From Panagrolaimus kolymaensis (taxonomy: Eukaryota; Nematoda; Chromadorea; Rhabditida; Panagrolaimidae): a stretch of 64,000 nt of DNA. The stretch lies in assembly GCA_028622995.1 (NCBI GenBank), contig JAJQJQ010000033.1, positions 2,604,001 through 2,668,000 on the forward strand, written 5' to 3'. Positions 12,499-27,857 of the stretch are shown here, piece by piece. Numbering within the stretch: position 1 is the stretch's first letter; each line of letters begins with the position of its first letter. The notes below the pieces were generated by a model. It did not search any database and was not told where the DNA came from. It saw only the letters and a program-made list of their open reading frames with translations. The position numbers and the translations under genes are program-made.

Positions 12499-15400
12499 AT
12501 GCGAATTTTTATTGCAAGCAGTAGCAATCATCCACCCATTATTTTAAAAAGATATGCCTGGCTTCTACTACTGCTTTTCTCAATTTTAACTTTTATTCCA
12601 TCAACAGAAGGATTTAGAAAAGTTCGAGGTCGGCTACTTGGTCAATCGCTGTTACCTTTTGGTTACACCTTTGAATTCAATGCTCCAGAATATAATATTT
12701 CATTAAAAGAAAATACACGAAATCGAGCGTTTGTTCAAACGGATGGAGGAGAAAAAATTGGAGTATTTTTGCCGCCAGTATTTTCAAAAATTCGTTATAA
12801 AATTGTTGATGGTGATAAAGATAAACTTTTCACCGCTGATCACACAGTATTAGGTGATTTTGCCTTTTTACATATCCAACCTGCAAAGGGTGAAATCCTA
12901 AATCGTGAGAGAAAAGTAATAATTTTAATAATTAAAGAGAAAAGGTTAAATATAAATAAATTCTTTCTTTAGAGTCATTATGAATTATTAGTTAAAGCAA
13001 CATTAAAGCGGAAAAATGCGAATACATTAGAAACTACAGCAAAAGTGAATTTGAAAATTTTGGATGAAAATGATAATAATCCAATGTTTAAAAAAGTTGA
13101 ATATTCTGCTGAATTTGATACGGATGTAAGTTATTCTAAAAAATATAGCATTCAAAATAGCAAAAAAAAATATTAGACCATTTCTTAGAAATAATAACTA
13201 TTTTTTAGACCCCTCTCAATTCCCGTCTTGTTCGTCTTGAAGCATTTGATGCTGATGAAGGCCTTAATGCTGAACTCTATTATTCCATGACTAATTCTCC
13301 TAATGATTCTGCAGCTTCGTTATTTTATATGGATTCTCGATCAGGATGGATTCGAAATTTTGCCCATCTCAAACCTGGCAATTATTCTGTAGAGTGCTTT
13401 ATTGAAGATCGAGCAAGTCGACTCCAATTTTATGGAAATTCAGATGCACCAAAGCCAATGTTTTTTCGAAATAAAGCAAAAGCAACCATTATCGTGAGAA
13501 ATCCTAAACAACAAAATTTGAAACTTTTAGTTGAAAATCATCCATTAAAGCTTTATCAAAAAACACCTCAAAAAGCAGCAAAAATTACAGTGGAAAATGC
13601 AGAAGATGGAACCATCAAAATCGAAGCTATAAATACAACCAATTTTTGGATTGAAGAACAAAACGATGGAGCAGGATTTTGGTTGATGATTGGAAGAACA
13701 GAAAATCAATCATTTGAAGTTAAAATTAAAGCAAAAGAAATATTTGTTGGTAATAGAGGAAATGAAAAAACTCTTAAAATTGGATTGGATTCGGAATCAC
13801 GAAAGGTTGATTTTGTGGAAAAGAAAGATTTTACGGAAATTAAAGTAAATGAATCACTTCCAATTGGATTTATTGTTTATCAATTTAATGTTAAAGGAGC
13901 TTATCCAGAAGAAGCAAATTTAATTAGGTGAGTAATAACGTGTTTTGTTGGTTAATAAAAAGACTCATAGTAGAAAAATAACATCGAATGTTTTTTTTTT
14001 CTTCATTTAAATCATTTTTATAGGTATCGCCTTCGAACTGAGTCCAAAGATTTTCCATTTCATCTCGACCGAACAACGGGGCAACTTCGAATTAAATCAA
14101 TCCTCGATTTTGAAACAATTAAAAGTTATGATTTTATTGTATTAGCAAAAATGGATGGTTTTGATGAAATTCAAAGTGAAGCCAAAGCTCAAATTTCTAT
14201 CATTGATTCAAATGATAATTGCCCAAGATTTTCATCTCTTCCAGCTGATCATCGAATTATCCTTCAAAATACAAATCCAAAAACGACTATTTTTACTATA
14301 AAAGCTATTGATGCCGATGAAGGCTTTAACGGAAAAGTATTTTATCGATTGAGTGGAGATTCAGGTTTTGTAATTGGTCTTGAATCTGGGGATATTTCAA
14401 TAGGTGAACCATTAACAAAAGGAAAGACCCATTGGACACTAAAAGTCATTGCATTCGATGCTGGATGGCCTACTTCACTTTCGACTGAAGCTCACATTGA
14501 AATTTTTGTCAACGCAGAAGAAGCAAAGGAAAATAAAATAGGAACGAAAAAAATTACTGATACTTGTTCAATCAAAAATAACCATTCACCAAAATTTGGA
14601 AAAATTCCATTAAATTTGGCTATCAAAGAAGACGCGATTGTTGGTAGTTTCATAACTAAAATTGATGCTATGGATGATGATAATGGTATTAATGGTTTTA
14701 TTCAATATTGGAGTGAAGATAATTTTTTTGCTGTCAACTCTTTCAATGGAAGTGTTACAGTTAAAAAGCCACTTTTTGATCTCTTTGACCACTTCAACGC
14801 AGGCAATGAATTCATTGATTATAAATTTGAAATTACAGCCACAGATTCTGCACTTTTTGTAAATCCTAAAATGCCTTCACTTTCAACAAAAGTCACAATC
14901 ATCATTCGAATTCATGATGTCAATAATCATTCGCCCATTTTTGAACAAGTTAGTTCCTCTTTTTTTCTCCTCTTCTTTTATATTACGTTTTACAGCCAAT
15001 GTATTTTGCAACCATCGAAGAAAATGCAGGAGCTGGAATTGAATTTCTTAAAGTTAGAGCATTTGACCGAGATCCAGGTCAAAATGGAAGAGTAGAATAT
15101 TTACTTGCAGCGGATTCAGATTTAATCACAATTGATCCAGACACAGGAGCTTTAAGAACAGAAAAATCATTTGATCGCGAAATTTCGCCATGCACGAGTC
15201 AATTCAATTTTTTATTAGCTGCATTTGACCGGGCAAATCCCTCCAGATTTGGATTTGCAAATTTAACAGTAAAAGTAATTGACAAAAATGATAACGCGCC
15301 TATATGTGTTGATGAAATTCAAGAAGTAAGTTTTTATCAACAAAAATAATTATTTCTATTAGTAAAAATTAAAAATCTAATATACTTTTTATTTTATATT

Positions 15401-18400
15401 GCTCCATCAAAAGACTTTTCTATTTCAGTTCAAAATGCTTGAAGATGCTCCACGAGGTCAACTTGTTGGTTGTTTGGCTGCAAATGATATGGATTTAAAT
15501 GATAATGCTCGATTAACATATGAAATGGGTAAATCAATTCCAAAAGCTCCATTTCGCGTCGATTATGGAACAGGTTGCATTTTTCTTGATTCGCCAAATC
15601 CTTTATCAGCTGAGCGACATTCTCGTTATTCATTCAATATAACTGTCAGCGACCATGGAGATCCGGCTCTTTCAACCACGTGCCAAGTAAAATTGGATTT
15701 AATTATTGTAAATCGAAATCAAATGGCACCAGAATTTGATCAAATCGCCGTGGAAGGTAGTATTAAAGAAAATGCTCCCATTGGAACTGAAGTTTTACAA
15801 GTAACGGCTAAAGATCCTGAGGGAAAAGGAGCAACTTATGAATTGATTGGTGGCAGTGGTCTTGGATATTTTGACATCGATGAAGAAAGTGGACTCATTT
15901 CATCCGCTGTTATCTTTGATTATGAAGCAACTTCATCCTATTGGCTAACGATTAAAGCTTCAGATGCCGATGTTCCATCTCTCAGTGGATATTTGAGTGT
16001 ATTAATTCGAATTTTGGATCAAAATGACCGTGCCCCAATATTTGAAAAACCCATTTATTTTGCAAATATTCTTGAAAATTCACCTGAAAATAAAGTGGTT
16101 ATTAAAGTCGAAGCTGAAGATGCGGATGGACAAGTCACTTCTGATGATAACACCAATTTACGATATTCGATTGTCCGGGGAAATACGCAAAGCCTCTTTC
16201 ATATCGATCCAAATACTGGGTATCTCGGTAAGTATCAATTTTATTAAAAACAAACAAAAAAACAACATTAAATTTAAAATAAAATAAGCATAGGATCCCT
16301 AATGTTGATCAATTTCACTATAAAAGTTGTCACTTATTTTAAATCAACACACATTTTTTTCACTTCCTCCTTTTTTAGTTACCGGAAAAAGAAGGCTAGA
16401 TCGTGAACATCAACGCGAACATGAACTTGTCGTTCGAGTTTGTGATCATTCCACATCCAAATCCAATCTGTGCGCGGATGCTTTGGTTGTCATAAATGTT
16501 GATGATATCAATGATAATCGCCCACTTTTTAATACCACCACAAATCTCAACATGCAAGTTCCCGCAAATAAAGTTGGATTTTTAACCCGAATTTTTGCGA
16601 ATGATGCAGATTCTGATGGACCTAATTCTGAAATTGAATACACATTTGTTGGGCCATTAGTGGATGAAAGGCTCAAAATTGATAAATATGGTAGAATATC
16701 AACCACTGAAGCTCTAAAAGCTGGATCACAAGTGCATGTTACAGTTCTTGCAAAAGATAATGGTGAACCAAGACTCAATAGCAGCGTCACATTAATTCTT
16801 GAAGCCCTTGGACGTGCAAGGAAATCCGCTGCAAATAATCAAAAACCAAAATTTGTTGAAAAAGAATCATGGAAGGAATTATATGTCAGCGATAGCGATC
16901 CTGTAGGAGTTATCGTCGGTTTGGTTAGAGCTCAAGATGATGATAATGATCCACTTTGGTATAGCATTGCAGCGGATAGCGAAAATCCAAATGAAACTTT
17001 TGCATTTAAAGCAGCTTCGGGTGAGCTCATTCTTGCTCGATCTGTTAATCTTATTGATCCAAGCTTGGCTGAAGTGAAACTTAGCGTTTCAGTTTCTGAT
17101 GGAATAGCTGAAGTTATCGATAAAGTTTGTGCCATTTTTTAAATATATATTCCTAATCTATTATTATTTTTTAGCTGACAATAAAAATCTCTCGATCAGC
17201 TTCAATCCCACGACCTGTCTTCACTATTTCTGCGGATTCTCTTACAATTACTCCATCGACTCCAGTTGGCGTTGTTCTTTACACAGCTAAAGCAACATTT
17301 GATGAAATTCGAACGGGTGTTTCACATCCACATCGGCTTATTTATAGTATTCATCATGTCGATGATGTTGCTGCAAGAGATGTCCTCAGAATTGATTCTA
17401 ATTTAGGTCAAGTCACGCTTGAAAAACCATTGACTCCTCAAATCGCTCGAAATTTTACTATAATTATTTCGGCTAAAGTTGGATCATCTGAAAACTTTTT
17501 ACAACTTTTAATTACTCGACAAAGTGCAAATGAACATGCTCCAAGATTTATCAACAAAAAGCCGGTGATTGTTATTGCGCCTTCCACAGAAGCTGGTGCT
17601 TTTATTGGAGATATTAAAGCATTCGACGCAGATAAAGACACAAATTTAAAATATTCCATTATTGCTGGTAATGAATTTGGCTTATTTTCTATTGAATCAA
17701 CAAATGCATCAATGAAATTAGTAAAACCACTTCCAAATCTTTTCAAAGAAGCAATTGTGACTATTCGAGTTGTGGATTCAGGCGAACCGCCAAAATCGGG
17801 AACCATTGTTGTTAAAATTGAAGCAAAAGAAAGTGTTGAAACGCGCAAACCATATTTTACTGCTGATACGATGACGTTTTCAACTTTGGATAAAACAGCC
17901 ATTGGAACAACTCTTGGACATGTACAAAGTCTTCCAGCTATCGGATCTCTTCAAACTTCTTTAGCTTTTGACGGAACTTGTGAATATTTAGATGTCCATT
18001 TTACCAATGGAATCATCAAACTTCGAAAACATTTACCTGAAAAAGATCGAGATTGGATGATTAATTGTACCCTTTATGCAGTGAATGAAGGTGGAAATAA
18101 TGCTTCGATTGGACTTCATCTTAAAGTGATTTCAATCAAAGCTCAAGCTGTGATTTTCAATAACCTTGAAATTCCTTCGTTTATTCAAGAAAATGCTTCC
18201 ATAGGTTCTTTGCTTTTCTCGGATGCCTCAGAAAAATCGCCTCTAGTAATTGAAACTTCAACAAAAACTAAACTTCGAATTCTATCTCCTCGTGAATCTC
18301 ATTTTTCCATCGACCCTCATTTGGGCACTCTTAGAATTACTCAACCCATTGATTTTGAAGCTACACCAACATGGCATTTGTATTTAACAGCCACCAAACT

Positions 18401-21400
18401 AGGAGCTTTCCCCCATTTTGTTGCAACTCCAGCTCTTGTCAAAGTTATTGTGGGAAATGAAAATGATGTTTCTCCAAAATTTGCTGAAACAGAAAATAAA
18501 ATGGAAGTAATTCTACCACCAATTATTGGAACTAAAATTGGACAACTAAAAGCTATCGATGATGATGGAAATAATGTCACATTTGGTTTGAGACAAAATG
18601 AATCGAATGTTTTGAATAATGTATTGAGTATCAACCGAACAAGCGGTGAAGTATTTTTAACAACCAATAAAACCTCTGATTTCAAAGAATCAAGTTATTC
18701 CATACCCGTGGTGATTTCAGATGGAATTCATTCCACTACTTCAAATATTCAGCTTAAAGTTATTGATTCAAAAACAAAAGATGTTCCAACAAATAAGTTA
18801 AGATTTGCACAACCACAATATAGAATAATAATAACTGAAAATACAACATTATCTGGACCAAAAACACTTTTGCTTCTTGAAATGACAAATGAACAACCAG
18901 CCGAAACTTTTTATTACGAAATTTTAAATCCATTCCCTGGTTTTGAACTCCTTGCAACTTCTGCAATCCTTCAGCTCACAAATGGAAAGGAAATAGATAG
19001 AGAAAAGACTCCAACAATTGAATTGTTAATTCGTGCAACATCCATGAATAACAAAGAACGGTATGCAACTACAGTAATCATAATTGATATTGAAGACCTG
19101 AATGATTGTGCACCAGAATTCCTTCAACTTCCCTATCACGTTACTCTAAGTGAAGATTCACAAATTAATGATCGATTAATTTCTGTTAAAGCCCGAGATT
19201 CAGATTTATCTACAAATGGCGTAGTTCGATACTCGCTTGCTTCCGACACCCCATCATTTTTGGATATTAACAAATATGATGGCAGAATCACACTCAATTC
19301 CAAACCTAATCTTAAACAAGGTGAAGAATTTAATTTTACTGTCATTGCAAAGGATACAGGAAAGCCTCCACTTGAAAGTCGAGAAATTATTTCGGTTGCA
19401 ATCACAAATAAATATCAACCAATATTTTCTCATACGAAATATTTTGCAAAAGTAACCGAATCAAGTGCACCTGGTACCACTGTTACTTCTGTACGAGCCA
19501 CAGCAAAACTAAATGGCAGTGTTGGATATTGGATAACATCTGGAGATTCTCAAAGACAATTTGCAATAGATTTTAAAACTGGTGTAATAACTATTAATTT
19601 GCCATTAAATCGTGAACAACAAGCTGTTTATAATTTGCTAATAGAAGCCATTGATGTTACACGTGAAAATGTTAGTGGAAGTTGTGTTATAGAAATTTCC
19701 ATCGAAGATGTTAATGATTCTCCACCACAATTTGATGAGCTTCTTTATTCATTTAACATTTCTGAAGCTGCTTCAATTGGATCTTTTATTGGAAAAATTC
19801 AAGCGACGGATGCTGAAGGATCGGCAATAACTTATTCAATTGCAGATGGAAATAAATCAGCCATTATCATTGATCAATCAAGCGGGCAATTGCATCTTCA
19901 ACAAGCCCTTGATCGAGAATATCAAAGCTTTTATGAATTTACTGTAATTGCGAGAGATTTGGATCGACTTTCAACGGAAGCCATCGTGCAAATAAATGTT
20001 TTGGATTCGAATGACTCTCCACCGAAATTTATTGTTTCATCAAAGCCGCTTCAAATAAATTTAAATATTGCTGAATTAAGATTGAATCAATTCATTCATA
20101 AATTTACTGTGGCAGATGAAGATTCTATTAGTTCTTTACCTAACAATGATCGATTCAGGTTTGATATAGCTGATGGCGACGAAACCCCCTTTCATATGGA
20201 TTCTCTGGAAGGTGTACTTAGCTCTGCAACAAATCTCGAAACATCCCAATTGCTTCAACTTTCACAAAATGGAATTCTCAAACGAGTTCTTAATATTTCT
20301 GTGACCGATGGAATATTTGATGATTTCATTCAAGTTTTTGTTAACATTAAATCAACTGGCAACGGAATCGCTTCACTTCTCCCTCTCCATTTTGAGCAGC
20401 AAATTTACACAGCTTTGGTAAATGAAAATCGGCCATTAACCAATCGATCAGCAGTATTGATTCTTCAAGCTCGTGGCGGTGAAAACCCTTTAAAATATAC
20501 AGTTTTTGGAAAAACTAAACTTCCAATAAGCATTGACGCTGCAACTGGACGAGTTTATCTTTCTGAAAATCTTAAAGATTCTATTGAAATTCCAGTTCAA
20601 GTTGAAGATTCCAATCAAAGAAAAGCATTTTCAAAATTAAAGATTACTATTCGAGATGAAAATGATCAGATTCCATATTTTGTTGCTCCAAGTGATGGAT
20701 ATTCTTTATGCTCGTCAACATCTTCCCAGCAAGGTGAATCCATTGCAGCTGTATTGGCATTGGATTCGGATGAGAATGATCAAATAGAATATTCACTTAT
20801 TGCTGGCTCAGGTCGAGCAGCAAAATATCTTGAAATAGATTCCCAAACCGGTTATATACGTCTCAAACAACCCTTCACAGATATGAAACCACTTCCATCA
20901 GAAATTGGATTTTCTATTCGAGTTAGTGACTCCGGAAATCCACCACATTCAATTCAAATTCCAATGAAAATTAAAGTCGTTGATGTTCCACTCATTGTTC
21001 CACAATTTACTCGACTTCATTATCTTTTTGCCATTAGCGAAGATGTCAAAATAGGAAAAGTTATTGGACAACTTCAAATTGAGGAAGAGGAACCCGGACA
21101 TTCACAAAAAACTCATAAATTTTCTATTGTTTCCAATCATGAAACAAAGCTTCCTTTTTCATTAGACAAAAATTCTGGAAAAATAATTCTCACAGCTTTA
21201 CTCGATCGAGAAAATATTGAAAAATATTATTTTGTGGCAGAAATTAAAAATGAAAATGGATTACACTCATTTGCTATTATAACTATTGCAGTTATGGATG
21301 TGAATGATAATTCACCCATATTTGTAACTAACTTTGATAAGTAAGTTTTTTTTCACCAATTGGAATAAATTTTGGACTTCTCAAAAATATCCTTGCATTT

Positions 21401-24400
21401 TAATTAAATTTAAATTAAAATAATTTTAGGATTTCCGTAATGGAAGGTAGCCTTGTTGGAAGCGTAATTGCCACTTTTGTTGCTACAGATGCTGATGAAG
21501 GATCAAATGCTCATGTTTCATATTCACTCGAACAAGAAGGAAACGACGCAGAAGCTTTAAACGTTTTTGCATTAGATAGGGAATATGGATGGCTTACATT
21601 AGCTAAAGAACTCGACCGAGAAACAAAATCGAAATATCATTTAAAGATTATTGCTACAGATGATTCAGGAAAAAATTCAAGCATGTCAGTGGAAATTATC
21701 GTTGAGGATGTTAATGATTCTCCACCAATATTTGAAAAAGAAAAATATGAGGTAGAAATTGAGAAAGATTTAAAAGTTGGAAGCGAGTTAATGAAATTTA
21801 TCGTAAAAGTAAGAAACTAGCGATAAAAAAGAAGAGAGAATAACGAAAATATTTTTAGGACGCTGATAAAGATTCTGACGTTCAATTATTTATTGTCGCA
21901 GGTAACAAAATGGATAATTTTGAAATTCGAAAGCGTTCATTATATCTAAAGCAAGCCCTCGATTCCAATGTTGCTGATGAATTTAACTTAGAAATTGTTG
22001 CATTTGATGGAACTCATTCAACTTCAACTCAAGCAATAATCAAAGTCAAGCAACAATCAACTTCAAAAACAACTTGTCCCGAACCTATTTTAAACCTTAC
22101 CATCGCTGGTAATCTTCCAGTTGGGTATGGAATCGCAACATTCCCTTCATCATCTAAGTCTGAAGTTTTTTTCAACAATCTTCTTGATGCAGAAAGATTA
22201 CCATTTGAAATTCAAAATGGTTCACAACTTGTTGTTAAAGAATCCTATGCTAAACAGCGGCATTATTCCTTGAAACTTAAATCAAGAAAAGAATTCAAAA
22301 ATCCTATCAAAGTTGAACCATCTTGCCTACAAAAAATTGAAATTTTAATTAAAAATGCAAATCGTTTTACACCCAAATTTGAAAAATCCACCTATGATCT
22401 CATCGTCAAAGAGAATGTTCCTGTTTCAGATGACCAAGGATATTTCTTGCTTCAAATTCAAGCAGATGATGAAGATTTTGATAATTTTGGTAAAATTGAA
22501 TATACATTGGTTAATTCAACAGGCAAAAATGGAATGTTTGCTGTTGAAAAACATACTGGAGCGGTGATTTTGAAAAAACCTCTTGATCGTGAAATTAAAG
22601 ATAGTTATGAAATTTATGTTAAGGCTACCGATGGCGGTGGGTTAAGTGATTATGGTTAGTATTGTTTAATCTTTCTTTCCAAATGAAAATAAACATCCTT
22701 TTTAGCCAAAGTTACCATTAAAGTCGATGATATTAACGATAATCATCCTATTTTTGAAAAGCCAGTCTACCGATTAAAAATATTGGAAGATGAAGCCGTT
22801 GGATATGAACTTCTTCGAGTAAAAGCTATCGATCAAGATAAACAAGATATTGTTATTTATTCGCTTCTTCCAAATCAAAACTATTCCAATTTTGTTAATT
22901 TAAATTCACAAACTGGCGTCCTTAAACTTGCAAAACAATTGGATTTTGAAAAATTTAGAGAAATCAAACTCGAAATAGCCGCATTGGATAATGGAAAGCC
23001 GCCATTAAATTCAACATGCACCATTGAAATTGAAATTTTGGATGTCAATGATAATCCTCCAGCATTTGCACAAACATTATATGAAGCAAATTTGAAAGAA
23101 AATGTTGAAGTCGGGACCAAAGTTTTGCAAATTAAAGCAATCGACAACGATTCAGAACACTTTGGAAAAGTTTCATATTCTTTAAATGGAGAAGATTCTG
23201 CATATTTTGAGATTAATGAAGATGGATGGATTTTAACTGCAAAAACAATTGATTTTGAAGAAAAGAATCTTCTTCGAACTAATGTTAAAGCCAATGATGG
23301 CGGATTGCCACCTCTTGGTGATGACACGCTAATTTCAATTACAGTAATGGATGAAAATGATAATCCTCCAATTTTCACAGATTGTAATATGTCAGCTGTT
23401 GTTCAAGAAGGCGCTGCTCCTGGACACATACTTCTTACTGCAACTTTAACAGATAAAGATCTTCCACCCAATGCAGGTCCATTTAGAGTTGAAGTATCTG
23501 GTGATGGTTCAGATGCATTTGCATTTGATCAAGAAATGCATTTAATTGTAACCAAAAAGCTTTCATTTACTGAAAAAAGTCTTTACAAACTCAAAGCCAC
23601 TGCTTTTGATACAAAAGGTCTTTCAAGTTCTTGCCCAATTCAAGTTCATGTAAAAAGACAATCAACTCATCCACCAATTTTGCATCCATTGGTTATTACT
23701 CTCAACACCTTACATGGAGAATTTCTTGGTGGTGTAATTGGAAGGATAAAAGCAACGGATAAAGATGCAGGAGATATGCTTCGATTTGCATTGATTGAAA
23801 ATTCTTTTGCTCCAACACTTTCAAAATTCACTATTAATCCAGAAAGTGGTGAAATAACAGCTCAAGCTGACCTCCTTCCCGGACTTCATAGACTAAATGT
23901 TAGTGTCACAGATGGAAAGTTTACGGAATATGGAAGAATCGATGTTGATGTAGCAAATATTGATCAAGATGCACTCGATCATTCAGTTTCAATTCGAATT
24001 AAATCAATATCAGCAAAAAAATTCATCAAACATTTCTCTCGACGATTCCATGAAATTTTATCCCATCTTCTTGGAATTCCACCAACTGATTTAAGATTTT
24101 TATCCATTCAAGAAGTGGAACAAAATCAAGCAACAATCGAAAATGCAGCTGTAGTCACCGCATCACCACCAAAGCAACAACAACATCGACCACAAGGAAA
24201 GTTCTTTACTGAATTAACTCAACGACATTCATTGAGACATAAACGAGGAAATGGTGAACCTGATTTGGATATTTTGTTTACCGTAAGAAGAGGCGAAAAC
24301 CATGGATATCATCGACCACCATGGGTTCGACAAAATATAGAAAAACAAAGCACTGAATTATCAACGGAATCAGGATTAGAAGTAATTTTAAATTTTATTT

Positions 24401-26972
24401 TAAAAAATTTAAAACAATACATCAAATTTTAGATTGTTTCCCTTACATCGGAAGTATGTCGTCGCGATGTTTGTGTAAAAGGTGAATGCCGAGATCGTCT
24501 TTGGCTTGATAATGCCCATCAACAAATGGTTTATGAAGTTGATGAAGCTTCATTTGTTTCTCCTAAACACATCCGAACTTTTGAATGCATCTGTAAGCAG
24601 GGCTATAGTGGTCGACATTGCGATGTTCCCGTTAATATGTGTTCAAAGGATCTTTGCACAAAACACGAGGTTTGTTTATTACTAATAATTCCATTGTCAA
24701 CTACTTTCTTTAGATGTGTATTCCATCGGATGATGAACCATCAGGTTTTCGTTGTTTATGCCCTCCAGGCTTCTCTGGAAATCAATGCTCTGAACCAACT
24801 TGTGAAGACGCATCAAGTTGTTCACAAAAAGAAGAACTGAGCCTTATGGGAAATGGATACATTCAATTATTTGTTTCAAATTCCATGGAAACACGGCTTG
24901 AACTTAACTTCCATTTTAAAACTGTTAGCTCCAATGCAATTTTAATGTATGGCGAAGGGTTAACAGATTTTCAAAGCGTTGAAATTAAAAATGGAACTAT
25001 CGAATATCAATGGAATTGTGGAACTGGAATTCAATCAGCTTCCATTCCTCTTGTTCGTGTTGATGATGGACATTGGCATGAATTTAAAATAGCTAGGCGT
25101 GGAAGGCACGTTCGAATTGTATTGGATAATTCTCATGAATCTGATGCCACATCGCCACCGGGTTCAGATGTTGTTAACCTATTCCATCAAGCAACGCTAT
25201 TAACTTTTGGCGCAAAGGTTTCTGATCCAAGTTTATCAAAAAGCGATTCTACACAAAAATTATCAGCTTCTGAATGGTTTAAACAACTCGCAATGGATTC
25301 ATCTCGACAAATTGCAAGCGAACTTTATACTCGTGTTGATTCAGGAATGATTGGATGCTTTGGAAAAATTTCATTTGATGGTTATGATTTATCAAAAACT
25401 TCGCAAGGCATGAGATTATTTAATGCCAAAATTGGATGTGATACATCTGCAATGGGACCATGCTTAAGTTCTCCATGCTCCAATGGAGGCCAATGCATTC
25501 CAGCTCAAAATGGTTTTACTTGCATTTGCATGAAAAAACGATTTACGGGTGCAAATTGTGAAATTGATTTGAATGCTTGTGAAAGCAGACCATGTCCCAA
25601 TGGAATTGCATGCCATAATCTTTACAACGATTTTCATTGTTCTTGTCCGACTGGTTTTACAGGAAAAACATGTCAAATGCGAGGTGATTGGGATCCATGC
25701 CTTACATCTCCATGTGGACCATACGGCGCTTGCGTTCGTCAAGGCGCTAGTTTCATTTGCAATTGTTCGGGTGGTTTTGGAGGGGCATATTGTAGTGAAA
25801 GAGTACCAAATTTAATATCGGATGGTGCAGCATTTTTCACTTCAACTGAACTTATCATTTTGATAGCTTTACTCCTCGTTGCTCTCATCATTGCTATTGT
25901 AATAATACTTCTTTGCCGAAATAGCAACAAAGCTGCTATAAATAATGTCAAAAAACCATATTTGCATGATTATGATGATCCTGTAAATCGCCCACTCGTT
26001 TCAAAACGCGGCCCACCCGTTCCTCCACATGCCACAAATGAAAGAGGAGTGACAACTTTAACTACCACTGTTGCTTCAGCTCCACCATTACCACCTCGAT
26101 TAGGTAGACAACAAAATCTTCATCATCAACATATTTATACCAATGCTACAAACCTTCCAACGGTGGAAGTTCGACCAATGTTTAATAATGGTCAAAGAAA
26201 TTCTCAACGATTTTTAAATGGTGGCGATTCGTGTGGATCTCCATGTTCATCTAATGGAAAATTATATCATAAACGAGCTACGAGTGGAACATCAAGCAAC
26301 CTTGATTGTTCAAGAAATTATGGGTCAGCAGCAGATGATCTTGAAATGATTAGTAAAGATGAAATTCCTACACGTCGATATGTACCTCCGCCACGATCAA
26401 GCTCAAGAGAAGATACTTCATTTTCGAGTCGTCATGGTTCAAGCAGCGGCGTGCACGGAGATATAAGCAGTTCGGTGCCTTTATTATCGAATGGAAGGAG
26501 CCTTGGTGATAGTATTCAATGCCTTCCAACTACAGAAGAGATTGAAATCGATCTCGATGATCCCATGGATATGGATACATCTGAACGCGAAGCCATACTT
26601 TCAGAATTACGAAAAGAACAAGAAAATATTAAAACCGCCACTGAAGCATGGAATGATAAAAGTAGCGAAATTCAAGATTATGTTACCATGAAACCCATAC
26701 ATAAAATTAAACCATTTAGTGTTTCCAAAAGTAACACAAATTTTCCGGATATTGATGCTGATTCAGAATCACGCGGTAATTATAATAAGGTTAAAAATGA
26801 AAAATAAAAAGAAATCTTTTTAGACACGCAATCTCCTCCACCTCCACCAGCTCATAGAACTTCAAAGTTGATTCATCCTTCATCAGCTAGAACGGATACC
26901 ACGAAGCTTTATGATAACCCCAATGACGATGACACTATGTCAAATGTCACATCCAACGGGCTCGATGATTAA
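12499..26972 (+). CDS. cdh-4: Fat-like giant atypical cadherin (CDH-4 type), 4517 aa
   Basis: Fourteen exons close exactly in frame: 12499-12915, 12973-13125, 13209-13927, 14024-14948, 14996-15325, 15429-16227, 16379-17124, 17175-21340, 21430-21808, 21859-22654, 22706-24381, 24433-24669, 24714-26775, 26824-26972. The protein has a signal/anchor sequence (about residues 1-38), then about 32-33 cadherin repeats recognisable by linkers such as DVNDNPP, DENDNPP, DINDNHP and DSNDSPP. Some repeats are degenerate (14-17 and 22) and lack the DxND calcium motif. After these come two EGF modules (from about 3710), one laminin G domain (about 3825-4010), three EGF modules, a transmembrane helix (about 4159-4183) and a cytoplasmic tail of about 333 residues with proline-rich PPPPPA near the end. 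This order matches Fat1/Fat-like and nematode CDH-4, single-pass adhesion receptors in epithelial and neuronal morphogenesis. A furin-like RHKR lies after the last cadherin repeat (about residue 3657). The assignment to Fat-like is firm; orthology to CDH-4 is inferred from architecture and length. Confidence 0.93.
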
Positions 26973-27857
26973 TAAAAAGATCTCTCCTTTTAAATGCCTA
27001 TTTTTGTTTATACCTTTTTTGGCATCCTTTAAAATATTTTATATTTGTTTATTCTATTAATACCGTATTTCTCAGGAATGTTTTAAAATGCAATTTTATC
27101 CGGGTACTTTTTTCTTTTTATTTTTAAAAAAATTAATTCCATTGTCGCCTTTCTTTATTATTAATTAATTTTATTTATGTTAAAAATTTGGAAAGAAAAA
27201 TAAAATATTTATAAAAAAAAAGAAAGTATAAAACAAAAAATATATCAGCATACATAATATACCTAATGACAACTTCCGGGTAATCAACAATCTCTTCTCA
27301 AGGACAAAACTAAAAAATTTCTTTTGCAAAATAGGCAAGTAATGGAATGTGTGTAGGTAAAAAAAGAAAAAAAGAATTTAGTAATCATTAGAAAGAAAAA
27401 CACTTCAATTGTGTTTTCAAAGATCGGAATGTCAAACGAAAAAAGAAAGAAGATGAGAGAGCGACAACGCCGACATTGTAAATGCAACCATCAACCAACC
27501 AACAACAGCTGATCCAAAATAGCAACATCATAGACTATGTATCTCTTCCATTGGCTTTGTGTGAAGACATTGTTCGAAAAAATTTAAAAAAAAAGCAAGC
27601 TCTTCGTCATTTTTGAACTTGTTGGCAAAAATTTTATTCTATTGAATTTTCCGCTAAATCAAAACTAATTTTTTTATTCATCATTATTCGTGATTAACTC
27701 ACAACTAACTTTATAACTAACCAATATCTAATAAATTTGTATATTTATTTCGATCTTCACTTTATTAAAATTTTTATTGATTGATCATTGAATATACATA
27801 TCCATTTTGTATAATAGTTCGATACAAAGAATATTTTTTAACTTATAAACTTTAGAA
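26973..27857. other. intergenic, cadherin 3' UTR and sec-12 promoter
   Basis: This 885-base gap holds the probable 3' UTR of the cadherin (an AATAAA-type signal near 27200) and the upstream region of sec-12. No coding exon is supported. The last 15 bases end in AAACTTTAG two bases before the next ATG, a candidate trans-splice acceptor. Confidence 0.5.
27841..27855 (+). promoter_or_regulatory. candidate spliced-leader acceptor for sec-12
   Basis: ACTTATAAACTTTAG ends two bases before the ATG at 27858. A 3' splice site without a usable upstream coding exon, this close to a start codon, is the usual sign of spliced-leader trans-splicing in nematodes. Inferred, not demonstrated. Confidence 0.45.

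Noticed and set aside
17438..23378. Long minus-strand frames (up to 165 codons)
   Set aside because: They are antisense shadows of the cadherin exons.
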